DNA of 64,000 nucleotides from Bin87 sp965203985 (GTDB taxonomy: Bacteria; Chloroflexota; Dehalococcoidia; Lucifugimonadales; UBA3495), in NCBI GenBank assembly GCA_965203985.1, contig CBDBDS010000002.1, positions 248,001 through 312,000 on the forward strand, given 5' to 3'. A program made the position numbers and the translations under genes. Of the stretch, positions 42,453 to 50,710 are shown one piece after another; position 1 is the stretch's first letter; every line of letters starts with the position of its first letter. A model generated the notes under the pieces. That model worked only from the letters and a program-made list of their open reading frames with translations. It did not search any database and was not told where the DNA came from.

Positions 42453-43580
42453 TTAGACAAACGCGACTTTCTCGAATGTCCCGCTGACGATGGGGTTCGC
42501 GTCCAGGCCCATCCAGTCTTCCAGGATGGTGGAGTAGACGCCGCGGAAGTCGGTGCCGGGAACCAGGTCGCCCTGTTCCAGATCCTCGGGCTTGGAGGAC
42601 GGGTACTGGCCGTACTCGCCACCCTTGATCTGGTCGCCCATGACCAGCACGAGGCCGGCGGCGCCGTGGTCGGTGCCGGAGCCGTTGTCGTGAACGCGGC
42701 GGCCGAACTCGGAGAACATCATCAGAATGACGTTGTCGCTGGCGTTGTTCTCGCGCAGGTCGTCGAAGAAGCTCGACACCGCGGCGGAAACGTCGCGCCA
42801 CAGCCCGTCGTGCATCCCAACCTGGTTGGAGTGGCTGTCGAAGCTGCCGTGGTCACAGTACAGCACGCGCGCGCCCAGTTCGGCCTGGTGCACCTGAGAG
42901 ATGCCCTTGAGCTTCCGGGCGATGGGGGTGTCGGGATACTCGACGGTGCTGCTGTACGTCTCGGGGGCTACCTTCAGGATGTCGGCAGCCTTGAGGCCGT
43001 CGAGACCGGTCTGCCCCAGGTAGTCCATCACGAAGCCGTTACCGATGGTCGGGGAGTACAGACGCGTGAAGCGGTCAATGATCTTGTCCCGCTGCATCTC
43101 TTCCTGGATGCTGGTCAGCATCCCGAAGTTCTCCAGATCGTCCACACAGGCGACGGGGACGCCGGGGAGCGCCAGGGCGCGCGGCAGGCTCGGGCCGAAG
43201 CTGACGGCGGTGACCACGTTTTCCTTGTTGGGGTCAATGTCGCGAGTGGCGCGACCCAGCCAGCCCTCGGTTCCCAGCTTGTCCGGCTCACAGGTGTGCC
43301 AGATGTCCATGCTGCGGAAGTGGCTGCGGGGGCTGTTGGCGTAACCGACGCCGTGAATGATAGCCATGTCGCCGGCATCCCAGAAGCGACGCAGCGGGGC
43401 CAACTCGGGGTGGAAGCCGATGCTGTCGTTCAACTTGAGGATGCGCTCGTCCGGCACGCCGACCACGGGCCGCTTGTCGCGGTACAGCGGCTCGGCGTGC
43501 GGGATGACGGTGTTCATGTAGTCGTTGCCGCCGGTGAGCTGCAACACCACCAGAACCGGATCTTTCTTCGTTGAGGTCAT
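42453..43580 (-). CDS. DUF1501 protein, cassette 3
   Basis: The 375-residue protein has VLVVLQLTGGNDYMNTVIP, HGVGYANSPRSHFRSMDIWHT, DHGSFDSHSNQ and MFSEFGRRVHDNGSGTDHGAAG. It is the same length as the cassette 1 copy and clearly paralogous to both others. It lacks a Tat signal. AGGAG lies 8 bases before the ATG. Alkaline-phosphatase-like fold by family; the reaction is unknown. Confidence 0.9.
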   Translation of the reverse strand: MTSTKKDPVLVVLQLTGGNDYMNTVIPHAEPLYRDKRPVVGVPDERILKLNDSIGFHPELAPLRRFWDAGDMAIIHGVGYANSPRSHFRSMDIWHTCEPDKLGTEGWLGRATRDIDPNKENVVTAVSFGPSLPRALALPGVPVACVDDLENFGMLTSIQEEMQRDKIIDRFTRLYSPTIGNGFVMDYLGQTGLDGLKAADILKVAPETYSSTVEYPDTPIARKLKGISQVHQAELGARVLYCDHGSFDSHSNQVGMHDGLWRDVSAAVSSFFDDLRENNASDNVILMMFSEFGRRVHDNGSGTDHGAAGLVLVMGDQIKGGEYGQYPSSKPEDLEQGDLVPGTDFRGVYSTILEDWMGLDANPIVSGTFEKVAFV

Positions 43581-43671
43581 TTTGCTTGCTCCTGTGGATA
43601 TCGTTCCGCCGACGCGGATTGCGAGACGGCGTTGGCGGCGACGCGTTGCGGGCGTCGCCGCACCGGTCTCG

Positions 43672-45075
43672 TCAGGCGTACTGGTAATCGCGCAGCGAAA
43701 CGATCAGCTGCAGCATTTCGGAGATGCGCTCCTCGGATGCGCTGACGTCCGCGTCAGTGGCCCAGGAGATGATGCCGGAGGTCTGGGCGTGGGAAACCAG
43801 TTCGTCGCGGGTAGCGGCGTCGACTTCCAGCGGGCCCATCAGGTCGAGGCAGTTATCCACCATCGCATCGGCGGTGAGGTCGCCCTGTGCCTGCATGCGG
43901 CTGATCATAGACCGGATGCCCGGGCGATTCACGTCACTGACCATGTCGGCGGTGAAGTTGATGCGGCGCATCAGCGAACCGCTGTTGATCCACTCCACGC
44001 CGGTGTGCCAGCCTTCTACGCTGGGCGGGTTGAGCAGGTCCTGGCCCATGTAGGTGGGCTGGCGGGCCATTTCACCCAGGCCCGGGCCGGGGAATTCGTA
44101 GCCGCCGACCAACCGCAGGGTGCCAACCACCACCTCGGCGGGGCTCTTCAGGCGGGCGTAGCGGGCGTTCTTGAAGAAGTCGCTGTTGAACAGGACACGC
44201 AAAACGGCGGTCATGTCGCAGCCGGAGTCGATGAAGGTATCAGCCAGCAGGTCGATGGCGTCCTCATCCTTGGGCGGCGTCACCTGCCAGGCCGGAACCT
44301 GGGCCTCGTCAGCCACGAAGAAGTTGTACAGGTGGCGGGCTATGAAGGTCGCCGTGGCCGGGTGTTCGCAGACGATGTTGATGATGTCCTCACCGTTGAA
44401 GTTGCCGGTCTCGCCGAGGAAGGTCTTTTCCCCATCGTCATGGTCTTCGGACAGGTACTGGAACTGCCAGTCGTGGCGGCCGATGGGACCGCGCGGCAGT
44501 TTGGGCTCGAAGGTCCAGCCGGTGAAGGCGCGGGATGCCTCACGAACGTCAACCTCGGTGTAGGTGCCGACGCCCATGCTGAACAACTCCAGCAACTCGC
44601 GGCCCCAGTTCTCGTTGACGGCGTCGGCATGGTTCTCAAAGTTGTCCAGCCAGTAGATCATCGCCGGATTCTTGGCGACTTCCAGCAGGAGATCCTTGTA
44701 GTTGCCCATGCCCTTCTCGCGGAACAGGGCGACCATGCGGGTGATCTCGTCGTAGTGGTCAACCTTGGACACGCCGGTGGCGAAGATCTGGTGCCAGAAC
44801 AGCGCCATCTTCTCTTCCAACGGCCGCTTGGTGTTGATCATGAAGTGCAGCCATTCGGCCGAACCCATGCCCTGGATCGTGCCCGGGCGCCAGGTCCACG
44901 GCTGGTAGCGCACCAGTTCGTAGCGGTCAATAGCCGGCTGGCTCTCCGGGTTCAACAGCTCTTCAACGGTTGCCTCGTAGCCTTTCTCAACGAGCGCTTC
45001 CAGTTCGTCCCGGGTAGCCCCGAAACCGGCCCGCCGCATCAGATGGGCCATCAAAGCGATGTCCTGAGATGCCAT
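43672..45075 (-). CDS. DUF1800 protein, cassette 3
   Basis: The 467-residue protein has ALMAHLMRRAGFGATRDEL, KMALFWHQIFATGVSK, NENWGRELLELFSMGVGTY, RAFTGWTF and NPPSVEGWHTGVEWINSG. It has the same length as the cassette 1 copy. AGGAGG lies 7 bases before the ATG. It is the first gene of cassette 3; an HEPN gene pair starts divergently 121 bases away. Confidence 0.9.
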   Translation of the reverse strand: MASQDIALMAHLMRRAGFGATRDELEALVEKGYEATVEELLNPESQPAIDRYELVRYQPWTWRPGTIQGMGSAEWLHFMINTKRPLEEKMALFWHQIFATGVSKVDHYDEITRMVALFREKGMGNYKDLLLEVAKNPAMIYWLDNFENHADAVNENWGRELLELFSMGVGTYTEVDVREASRAFTGWTFEPKLPRGPIGRHDWQFQYLSEDHDDGEKTFLGETGNFNGEDIINIVCEHPATATFIARHLYNFFVADEAQVPAWQVTPPKDEDAIDLLADTFIDSGCDMTAVLRVLFNSDFFKNARYARLKSPAEVVVGTLRLVGGYEFPGPGLGEMARQPTYMGQDLLNPPSVEGWHTGVEWINSGSLMRRINFTADMVSDVNRPGIRSMISRMQAQGDLTADAMVDNCLDLMGPLEVDAATRDELVSHAQTSGIISWATDADVSASEERISEMLQLIVSLRDYQYA

Positions 45076-45196
45076 CTTTTTGCCTCCTGTTTTGTGTTGG
45101 CATTGGTGCCGGGCATTATCTGATATGCTTTATCTACCTGTCAACGACGCTCCTGCGCTTCGGCTGACGACCATCCGTACACCGGAGGCCAACGAC

Positions 45197-45520
45197 ATGA
45201 CCACCGTAAAAGCAGCGGTCACCGAGAAGGTCAAAGCTGCCGTCGCCAAAGTCCTGGCCGAGCAGTACGGTCCAGACATGGTGTTCGACCCCATCGTCGT
45301 TGTCCCCAGAGACGACGGTGACGGCGAGACTTATCTCCACGTGTACATGGTGTTTGACGGAGACATATCCAAAATCGACATCCGCAAGGACATACAATTC
45401 CTCGGACTTTTGGCAGCGGAACTAGGTGAAGGCGCCAGCCCTGAGGTGTTGACCAAAGGCTTCATACCCAGGTCAGAGTGGCCACAACTCGTCCGGAGCG
45501 GGTACGTTGGCCCCCTCTAA
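45197..45520 (+). CDS. Small partner protein of the HEPN gene (candidate antitoxin)
   Basis: The 107-residue protein starts MTTVKAAVTEKVKAAVAKVL, followed by VVVPRDDGDGETYLHVYMVFDG, a strand-rich core, and ends in SEWPQLVRSGYVGPL. I see no nucleotidyltransferase GS motif, so this is not a classical MNT antitoxin. It overlaps the HEPN gene by 14 bases, the usual layout of two-gene toxin-antitoxin modules. GGAGG lies 8 bases before the ATG; a frame to 45080 is rejected. The function is inferred from the arrangement only. Confidence 0.6.
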   Translation: MTTVKAAVTEKVKAAVAKVLAEQYGPDMVFDPIVVVPRDDGDGETYLHVYMVFDGDISKIDIRKDIQFLGLLAAELGEGASPEVLTKGFIPRSEWPQLVRSGYVGPL

Positions 45521-45992
45521 CCTCATCACCACAGCGTGGGTACTGTTCAACGCAGCCTTACAGGAAATCAACCCGGAGCAGGCCCAGACTCACCTGAAAC
45601 GCGCCGTTAGCTCTGCTTACTACGCCATGTTTCACGCCGTTTGCGCCAACGCGGCGGAACTATTGCCCGGCGGTGCCACCGACCCAGCCACCGTGGCCGC
45701 CTGGCTTCAAGCTTATCGAGGGCTGGAGCACTCTCATGCCAGGAGCCAGTGCCGCAACGCCAGCGTGATGGCTCCTTTTCCAACGGAAATCAAGGAGTTC
45801 GCCCGCGTCTTTGTGGAAACCCAGGGCCACCGTAACCAGGCCGACTACAATCCGCTGTCCAACTTCTCCGCGTCGTTAGTATCTCAAATCATCAGCCGGG
45901 CCGAACTGGCAATCGAGCAGACGGCATCAACGCCGGCGGCAATTCGCCGGGCCTTTGCCATAACGGTTCTGCTGCGAAATCGGGCGGATTGA
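45507..45992 (+). CDS. HEPN-domain protein (candidate RNase/toxin)
   Basis: The 161-residue helical protein has HLKRAVSSAYYAMFHAVCANAAELL, cited by RAVSSAYYAMFHAV, the typical first HEPN helix pair. It also has RGLEHSH (Arg71 and His77), which fits the R-x4-6-H motif of catalytic HEPN ribonucleases, and a later RNQADYNP. HEPN proteins often act as RNases in abortive-infection or toxin modules. TTG start at 45507 has GGAG upstream and lies inside the preceding gene. No MNT-type nucleotidyltransferase is adjacent. Confidence 0.75.
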   Translation: MAPSNLITTAWVLFNAALQEINPEQAQTHLKRAVSSAYYAMFHAVCANAAELLPGGATDPATVAAWLQAYRGLEHSHARSQCRNASVMAPFPTEIKEFARVFVETQGHRNQADYNPLSNFSASLVSQIISRAELAIEQTASTPAAIRRAFAITVLLRNRAD

Positions 45993-45999
45993 TCCCGCC

Positions 46000-46485
46000 A
46001 TGCGCTCCGCTTTGTCAACCATGCCTTCGCCCGCGCCGAGCCAGGCGGGGGCCACGCCCTCCCTGGGTTGGATGCTCCTCTTGGCCGTCGCCCTGTTTTC
46101 GCTGGCTCTTCCCATAATTGGCCCCTTGGACGACCATCACTTCGCGGAGCGTTCCCACAACCACGATCACATATATCTCAACGGTCATCCTGTGGCGCAC
46201 CATCACGCCTACGACGGCTTGGCCCGGCACGCCCATCTCCGGTCCGGGATGCCATGCTCACATACCGCTACCGGAGACCGGGCAGAGGACATACTCTTTC
46301 TGACGACGGCGGCCGCCGGGTTGACGCTGGCCGCCCTCAACGCGCCGTCCCACCCGGCTCCTGAAACTTTACGGCCTCCACCGCCGGCGGAAGATGCGGA
46401 CAATCCACTGGAGCGGCTCAGCGACAGACCCGTCCGTACGCGGGGGCTGAACGTTTTACCTCCGCTACCGCCACCAATAATCTGA
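46000..46485 (+). CDS. His-rich two-helix membrane protein
   Basis: The 161-residue protein has two hydrophobic segments (about 23-41 and 98-114) linked by a loop crowded with histidines (DDHHFAE, SHNHDHIYL, NGHPVAHHHAYD, ARHAH; residues 45-88). A Pro-rich tail follows. The loop should lie outside the membrane and could bind zinc or copper. No family is recognised. It is followed by a His-rich cupredoxin lipoprotein gene 90 bases on, in the same direction. No strong ribosome binding site is visible, so the start may be 46000 or 46021. Confidence 0.55.
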   Translation: MRSALSTMPSPAPSQAGATPSLGWMLLLAVALFSLALPIIGPLDDHHFAERSHNHDHIYLNGHPVAHHHAYDGLARHAHLRSGMPCSHTATGDRAEDILFLTTAAAGLTLAALNAPSHPAPETLRPPPPAEDADNPLERLSDRPVRTRGLNVLPPLPPPII

Positions 46486-46575
46486 ATCCTCCATTCGGAC
46501 CATTCCCACCCCGGCGGTCGATTGCCCGCTATGGCCGTCGCCGGCGCCTGCCTATTCCCACGGAGGATCCATACC

Positions 46576-47523
46576 ATGCAGACACTGCACCTTTGCAATT
46601 TCCGGACGGCCCTGCTCCTCGGCGTCGCCATCGCGTTGATGGCGACCCTGGCCTGCGGGTCCGCCGCGCAACCCGACACCGCGACCTCCGGGTCAACCGA
46701 TCCCGCTTCCGCGACATCCGGCGACCACGGACACGATAGTGATCCCGGCCAAGCCACGCAGGACCAAACCCAGTCGAACGAGGTCCACATAAACCTGCCC
46801 ATCGCCGGCCGCTCAACCACCGTGACCCGCGACGACCTGCGCGTATCGCAGGGCGACACGGTGCGCCTCACATTCGAGGCCGACGAGGAGGGCGAAATCC
46901 ATCTGCACGGCTACGACCTCACCGCCGACGTTTCGCCAGGGCATCCTGGTGAACTGGTATTTGAAGCGGCCACCGCCGGAGCGTTCGCGCTCAACTTTCA
47001 CGTCTTCGGGTCCGCTGACGACCAGCCCGCCGACGACCACCACGGCGCAACAGCCCGTGCGACCGTGGTGTCGGAGCGGCCGGTCAGCGTCCACATCACC
47101 GCCGAATCAGACGGGCAGGCCGGCGTCAATATCACCATCGACACCCCTGGTTTTCAATTCGCCCCCGGGTTGGTGGACCAGGCCCACACGCCCGGCTCTG
47201 GGCATGCCCACATCTATGCCGACGGTGTGAAGCTCGGCAGGGTCTTCGATACCCAGTACCACATCGAGGAACTGGCGCCGGGCGACCACGAAATCCGCGT
47301 GGCACTCAATACCAACGACCACAGCGAGCTGACCTACGACGGCCACGTAGTCGAGGCCACGGCCACCGTGACGGTACCCGACGTGGGACAGAACGTCGCC
47401 CCTGCTCCGGCCCAGCAAAGTTCCGATGGGCACGGGCACGATCACGGCCATTCGCACGACGCACCCGGTGCCCGCCAGATCATAGCCGAGGTCCACCTGG
47501 GCAACTTGGAAGTCTATCCGTAA
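46576..47523 (+). CDS. Cupredoxin-like lipoprotein with His-rich C-terminus
   Basis: The 315-residue protein has a lipoprotein signal (ATLAC, Cys27), a short linker with HGHDSD, and a cupredoxin-like beta domain (about 70-165, with RVSQGDTVRLTFEADEEGEI, IHLHGYDL and FALNFHVFG). A second beta domain follows (about 180-285, with GSGHAHIYADG and LNTNDHSEL), then a His-rich tail HGHDHGHSHD. A metal-binding or chaperone role outside the cytoplasmic membrane is likely, copper or zinc undecided. The ATG at 46576 has GGAGG 9 bases upstream. It ends in a bidirectional hairpin before the convergent citrate synthase. Confidence 0.75.
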   Translation: MQTLHLCNFRTALLLGVAIALMATLACGSAAQPDTATSGSTDPASATSGDHGHDSDPGQATQDQTQSNEVHINLPIAGRSTTVTRDDLRVSQGDTVRLTFEADEEGEIHLHGYDLTADVSPGHPGELVFEAATAGAFALNFHVFGSADDQPADDHHGATARATVVSERPVSVHITAESDGQAGVNITIDTPGFQFAPGLVDQAHTPGSGHAHIYADGVKLGRVFDTQYHIEELAPGDHEIRVALNTNDHSELTYDGHVVEATATVTVPDVGQNVAPAPAQQSSDGHGHDHGHSHDAPGARQIIAEVHLGNLEVYP

Positions 47524-47549
47524 CTGACGGCAGGCAATCGACAACAAAA

Positions 47550-47575
47550 CAGGGGCGAATGGTTATTCGCCCCTG
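47550..47575. repeat. GGGGCGAAT-type hairpin, copy 3 (bidirectional terminator)
   Basis: CAGGGGCGAAT, GGTT, ATTCGCCCCTG: an 11-bp perfect stem between convergent genes. ATCATTTCGTT follows on plus and GTTTTGTTG on minus, so it can end both transcripts. Confidence 0.75.
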
Positions 47576-47599
47576 ATCATTTCGTTGTAACTGTCTTCG

Positions 47600-48736
47600 C
47601 TACCGCTGTTCGATGGGCACGTATTCGCGGTCCATTGGCCCTATGTAGTGCAGCCTCGGCCGCAGCAGGATGTTGTTCCCGTACTGCTCGATGCACTGTG
47701 CAGACCAGCCGGGGATGCGGCCCAGCGCAAAGATGGGAATGAACAGGTCAGACTCAATCCCCAACAGGTGGTAGATGGAACCGGCGTAGAAATCCACGTT
47801 GACGTAGATGCCGCGGTCGCGGTACGGGGCCATCACGTCTTCCGAGAGGTGCGTCAGGATCTGGAACCAGCGCGGGTCGCCGCGCTTCTCGCCCAGGGCC
47901 TGGGAGCGCTCGCGCAGGTGGCGGGCGCGGGGATCCTCCGCCCGGTATACCCGGTGGCCAAACCCCATGATGCGCTCGCGGTTGTTCAGCTTGTTGCGCG
48001 CGTACTCTTCGGCGTTCTCGGGGTTGCCGATTTCCATCGACATCTTCATCACTTCTTCGGCGGCTCCGCCATGAGCCGGCCCCTTCAGCGTCCCCACGGC
48101 GCCCGACACGGCGGCGTGCAGGGTCGAGTTGGTGGAAGCCGCGACGCGGGCCGCAAACGAAGAGGCGTTGACGCCATGCTCCGCGTGCAGAATGAAGTCC
48201 ACGTCCATCAACGACACGGTCTCGTCGTCCGGAATCTCGTTGAATAGCATGTAGAGGAAATTGCCGGCGTGGTTGAGGTCAGGGTTGGGCGCCACCGGCT
48301 CCAGGCCATTGCGGATCCGGTGGTGGGCAGTGACGATGGTCGGGCCCTGGGCGGTCAGGCGCAGGGCTTTGCGGACGTTGGCTTCCCTGGAGTTGTCCTC
48401 GGACTCGGTGTCGAAGGCCGCGAGACCGATGAGCGCCGTCTGCAGGACGTCCATGGGGTGCGCGTCCTTCACGGCATCGATGACGGTGATGATCTCATTG
48501 GGGATCCGCCGATTGGCCCGCAGGTAGCCGTCCATCTCATCCAGCTGTGCCTGGTTGGGCAGTTCGCCATACAGCACCAGGTGGACAATTTCCTCGAAGG
48601 TGGACTTCTCGGCCAGATCGTGGATGTTGTACCCACGATAGAGCAGTTTTCCGATCTCGCCGTCGATGAAACTGGACTCAGTAGTGTCCATGTAGACGTT
48701 CATCAAACCGCGGTGGATTTCGGGCTGGTCGGCCAT
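47600..48736 (-). CDS. Citrate synthase family protein
   Basis: The 378-residue protein is a short-type (type II-like) citrate / 2-methylcitrate synthase. Active-site landmarks: HAEHGVNASSF (His), GFGHRVYRAEDPRA (His) and NVDFYAGSIY (Asp). These three residues form the catalytic His-His-Asp set that condenses acetyl-CoA (or propionyl-CoA) with oxaloacetate. The choice between the two acyl-CoAs cannot be made from the sequence. AAGGAG precedes the ATG. It stands alone between the cupredoxin gene and an LLM gene. Confidence 0.93.
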   Translation of the reverse strand: MADQPEIHRGLMNVYMDTTESSFIDGEIGKLLYRGYNIHDLAEKSTFEEIVHLVLYGELPNQAQLDEMDGYLRANRRIPNEIITVIDAVKDAHPMDVLQTALIGLAAFDTESEDNSREANVRKALRLTAQGPTIVTAHHRIRNGLEPVAPNPDLNHAGNFLYMLFNEIPDDETVSLMDVDFILHAEHGVNASSFAARVAASTNSTLHAAVSGAVGTLKGPAHGGAAEEVMKMSMEIGNPENAEEYARNKLNNRERIMGFGHRVYRAEDPRARHLRERSQALGEKRGDPRWFQILTHLSEDVMAPYRDRGIYVNVDFYAGSIYHLLGIESDLFIPIFALGRIPGWSAQCIEQYGNNILLRPRLHYIGPMDREYVPIEQR

Positions 48737-48894
48737 CTGTGTTCTCCTTGATAAGGGGCTTGGCGACGGGGCGCCTTCCCGTTCACGCCGGCGGAAATCG
48801 ACCGATCCGGCGGTGGATTATGCTAGCATCGGGTTCGGCGGAGTGTCAACCAAAACCGCCCGCCGGCCGACCCCTCCGTCCGCAGGTTTTGAGT

Positions 48895-49812
48895 ATGAAA
48901 TACGGTGTGATATTGCCCAATGTCGGCCCCCTGGCCCACATCGATTCGCTGATCCAAATCGCCTCCCGCGCTGAGGCGCTGGGCTACGACGGCGTGTTCC
49001 TCAGCGACCACATCGCGATACCCACCGAACTGCGTTCGCAGTACCCATATCGAAGCGACGGCCGGTTCCCGCTCACTGCCGCCGACCGTATCCTGGAACC
49101 GGTTACAACCTTGTCCTACCTGTCGGCCATCACCACTCGGCTGCAACTCGGTTTCAGCGTGCTCGTGTTGCCCTACCGCCATCCCGTGCTGAACGCCAAG
49201 ATGCTGGGCACGCTGGACGTGATCTCCGACGGCCGGCTGATCGTCGGGGCCGGCGTGGGCTGGATGGAGGAGGAATTCAACGCCCTGGACACCGACTTCG
49301 ACGCCCGCGGTGCGGTCACCGACGAGCACATCGCCCTGCTGAAAGCCTTCTGGACCAATCCCGCCCCCGACGTTAGCGGCGAACACTACGGCGTCGCGGG
49401 CATTGGCATGGCGCCCTCACCCATATCCCAGCCTCACCCGCCGATCTGGACCGGCGGAATCAGCCTGCCGGCTCTACGACGCGCCGCAAGCCTGGCCGAC
49501 GGGTGGCACGGCGTCCGGCAAAGCCCATCCGACGTGGCCCGAGTGGCGGCGCGGATCGGCGAACTCCGCTCGTCACGGGGCGCCAGCACGGAAGGCTTCA
49601 CGATTTCGCTGCGCGCCGGTCTCGATATCACCGGCGCGTCTTTCGACGGGGCCGGCCGCACTCCCCTGCGCGGCTCTCCGGATCAGGTATCAAGCGACCT
49701 GGACGAATACGCCCAAGCCGGCCTCGACTACCTCATAGTGGAGCCCAGAGCCGCCACTCCAGAGGAGCTGGTCGATCAGCTGGAGCGGTTCACCAAGATC
49801 GAACGTCCCTGA
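48895..49812 (+). CDS. LLM-class F420/flavin-dependent oxidoreductase, copy 4
   Basis: The 305-residue protein starts MKYGVILPNVGPLAHIDSL and has LGYDGVFLSDHIAIP, LGFSVLVLPYRHPVLNAKML, LDVISDGRLIVGAGVGWMEEEF and PHPPIWTGG. This is a TIGR03619-type pattern often associated with F420. It ends two bases before the convergent SDR. The ATG at 48895 is chosen because family proteins begin there; the longer frame to 48739 overlaps the citrate synthase leader. The ribosome binding site is weak. Confidence 0.88.
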   Translation: MKYGVILPNVGPLAHIDSLIQIASRAEALGYDGVFLSDHIAIPTELRSQYPYRSDGRFPLTAADRILEPVTTLSYLSAITTRLQLGFSVLVLPYRHPVLNAKMLGTLDVISDGRLIVGAGVGWMEEEFNALDTDFDARGAVTDEHIALLKAFWTNPAPDVSGEHYGVAGIGMAPSPISQPHPPIWTGGISLPALRRAASLADGWHGVRQSPSDVARVAARIGELRSSRGASTEGFTISLRAGLDITGASFDGAGRTPLRGSPDQVSSDLDEYAQAGLDYLIVEPRAATPEELVDQLERFTKIERP

Positions 49813-49813
49813 T

Positions 49814-50572
49814 CTACTGGGCCGTCCAGCCACCGTCCACAACCACCTCGCTGCCCGTGACGAAGGACGACTCGTCGGAGGCCAGGTAGAGCACGGCGTT
49901 GGCGACCTCCTCGGGTTCGCCGTAGCGGCCCATGGGGATGCGGGCCAGCATGATCGACAGGCGCTCGGGATCGTCGCGGCCCGCCCGAGTCATCTCCGTC
50001 ACTATCGGGCCCGGATGCACCGAGTTCACCCTGATGCCCCGGTCGGCATACTGCAGCGCGGCGGCCTTGGTAAAGATGCGCACGCCGCCCTTGGAGGTCT
50101 GGTAGGCGGAACCGTTGTACGGCACGCCCACGATGCCAAGCTGCGAGGAGATGTTGATGATGGAGCCGCCGCCGGCCTCCAGCATGGCGGGTACGGCCGT
50201 GCGCGTGCCCAGGAAAACACCCTTCAGGTTCACGTCGATGGTGCGGTCCCAGAGTTCCACCGGTTCCTCGTGGATCTGGAACGAACTGCTGCCGATGCCC
50301 GCGTTGTTCACCAGCACGTCGAGGCTGCCGAACCGCGAGACCGCTTCGGCCACGGCGGCCTCCCAATCCGCTACCTGGGTCACGTCCAGGTGAACAAACC
50401 GGCAGCGGCCGCCCTCGGCTGCAATCGACGCGGCGGTCGCTTCACCCTCCTCGTCCAGGACGTCGCCAATGACCACAGCCGCGCCCTCGCGGGCGAACAA
50501 CTGGGCCTCGGTCGCGCCCATCCCGCGCGCGCCGCCGCTGATCAGGGCAACCTTGCCATCCATTCGTACCAT
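49814..50572 (-). CDS. SDR-family NAD(P)-dependent oxidoreductase (paralogue of 3982-4764)
   Basis: The 252-residue protein has SGGARGMG, VVIGDVLDEEG, NNAGIG, NISSQLG with YQTSK, and ends SSFVTGSEVVVDGGWTAQ. The catalytic Ser-Tyr-Lys set is complete. The sequence, including its ends, closely follows the SDR at 3982-4764. GAGG stands 7 bases before the ATG. The substrate is unknown. Confidence 0.9.
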   Translation of the reverse strand: MVRMDGKVALISGGARGMGATEAQLFAREGAAVVIGDVLDEEGEATAASIAAEGGRCRFVHLDVTQVADWEAAVAEAVSRFGSLDVLVNNAGIGSSSFQIHEEPVELWDRTIDVNLKGVFLGTRTAVPAMLEAGGGSIINISSQLGIVGVPYNGSAYQTSKGGVRIFTKAAALQYADRGIRVNSVHPGPIVTEMTRAGRDDPERLSIMLARIPMGRYGEPEEVANAVLYLASDESSFVTGSEVVVDGGWTAQ

Positions 50573-50607
50573 GGGTTCACCTCGATGAAAACAGTTCTCG
50601 CTGCGTT

Positions 50608-50700
50608 GTCATTGCGAGCTCAGCGCGGCAATCTCGTGGCAACAACCGTCATCACCATAGGAATGAGATTGCCACGTCGCTGTCGCTCCTCGCAATGACA
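50608..50700. repeat. MITE-like intergenic inverted-repeat element, copy 2
   Basis: The terminal inverted repeats GTCATTGCGAG (50609-50619) and CTCGCAATGAC (50689-50699) bound a 92-bp element with an inner pair around GGCAATCTCGTGGC / GAGATTGCCAC. The same ends and size occur at 6709-6801. It lies between SDR and acetyltransferase genes. Confidence 0.68.
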
Positions 50701-50710
50701 CCGAGCGTAA

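Noticed and set aside
43525..45123. A 532-codon plus-strand frame opposite DUF1800 of cassette 3
   Set aside because: Shadow of the DUF1800 gene with no ribosome binding site and no known motif.
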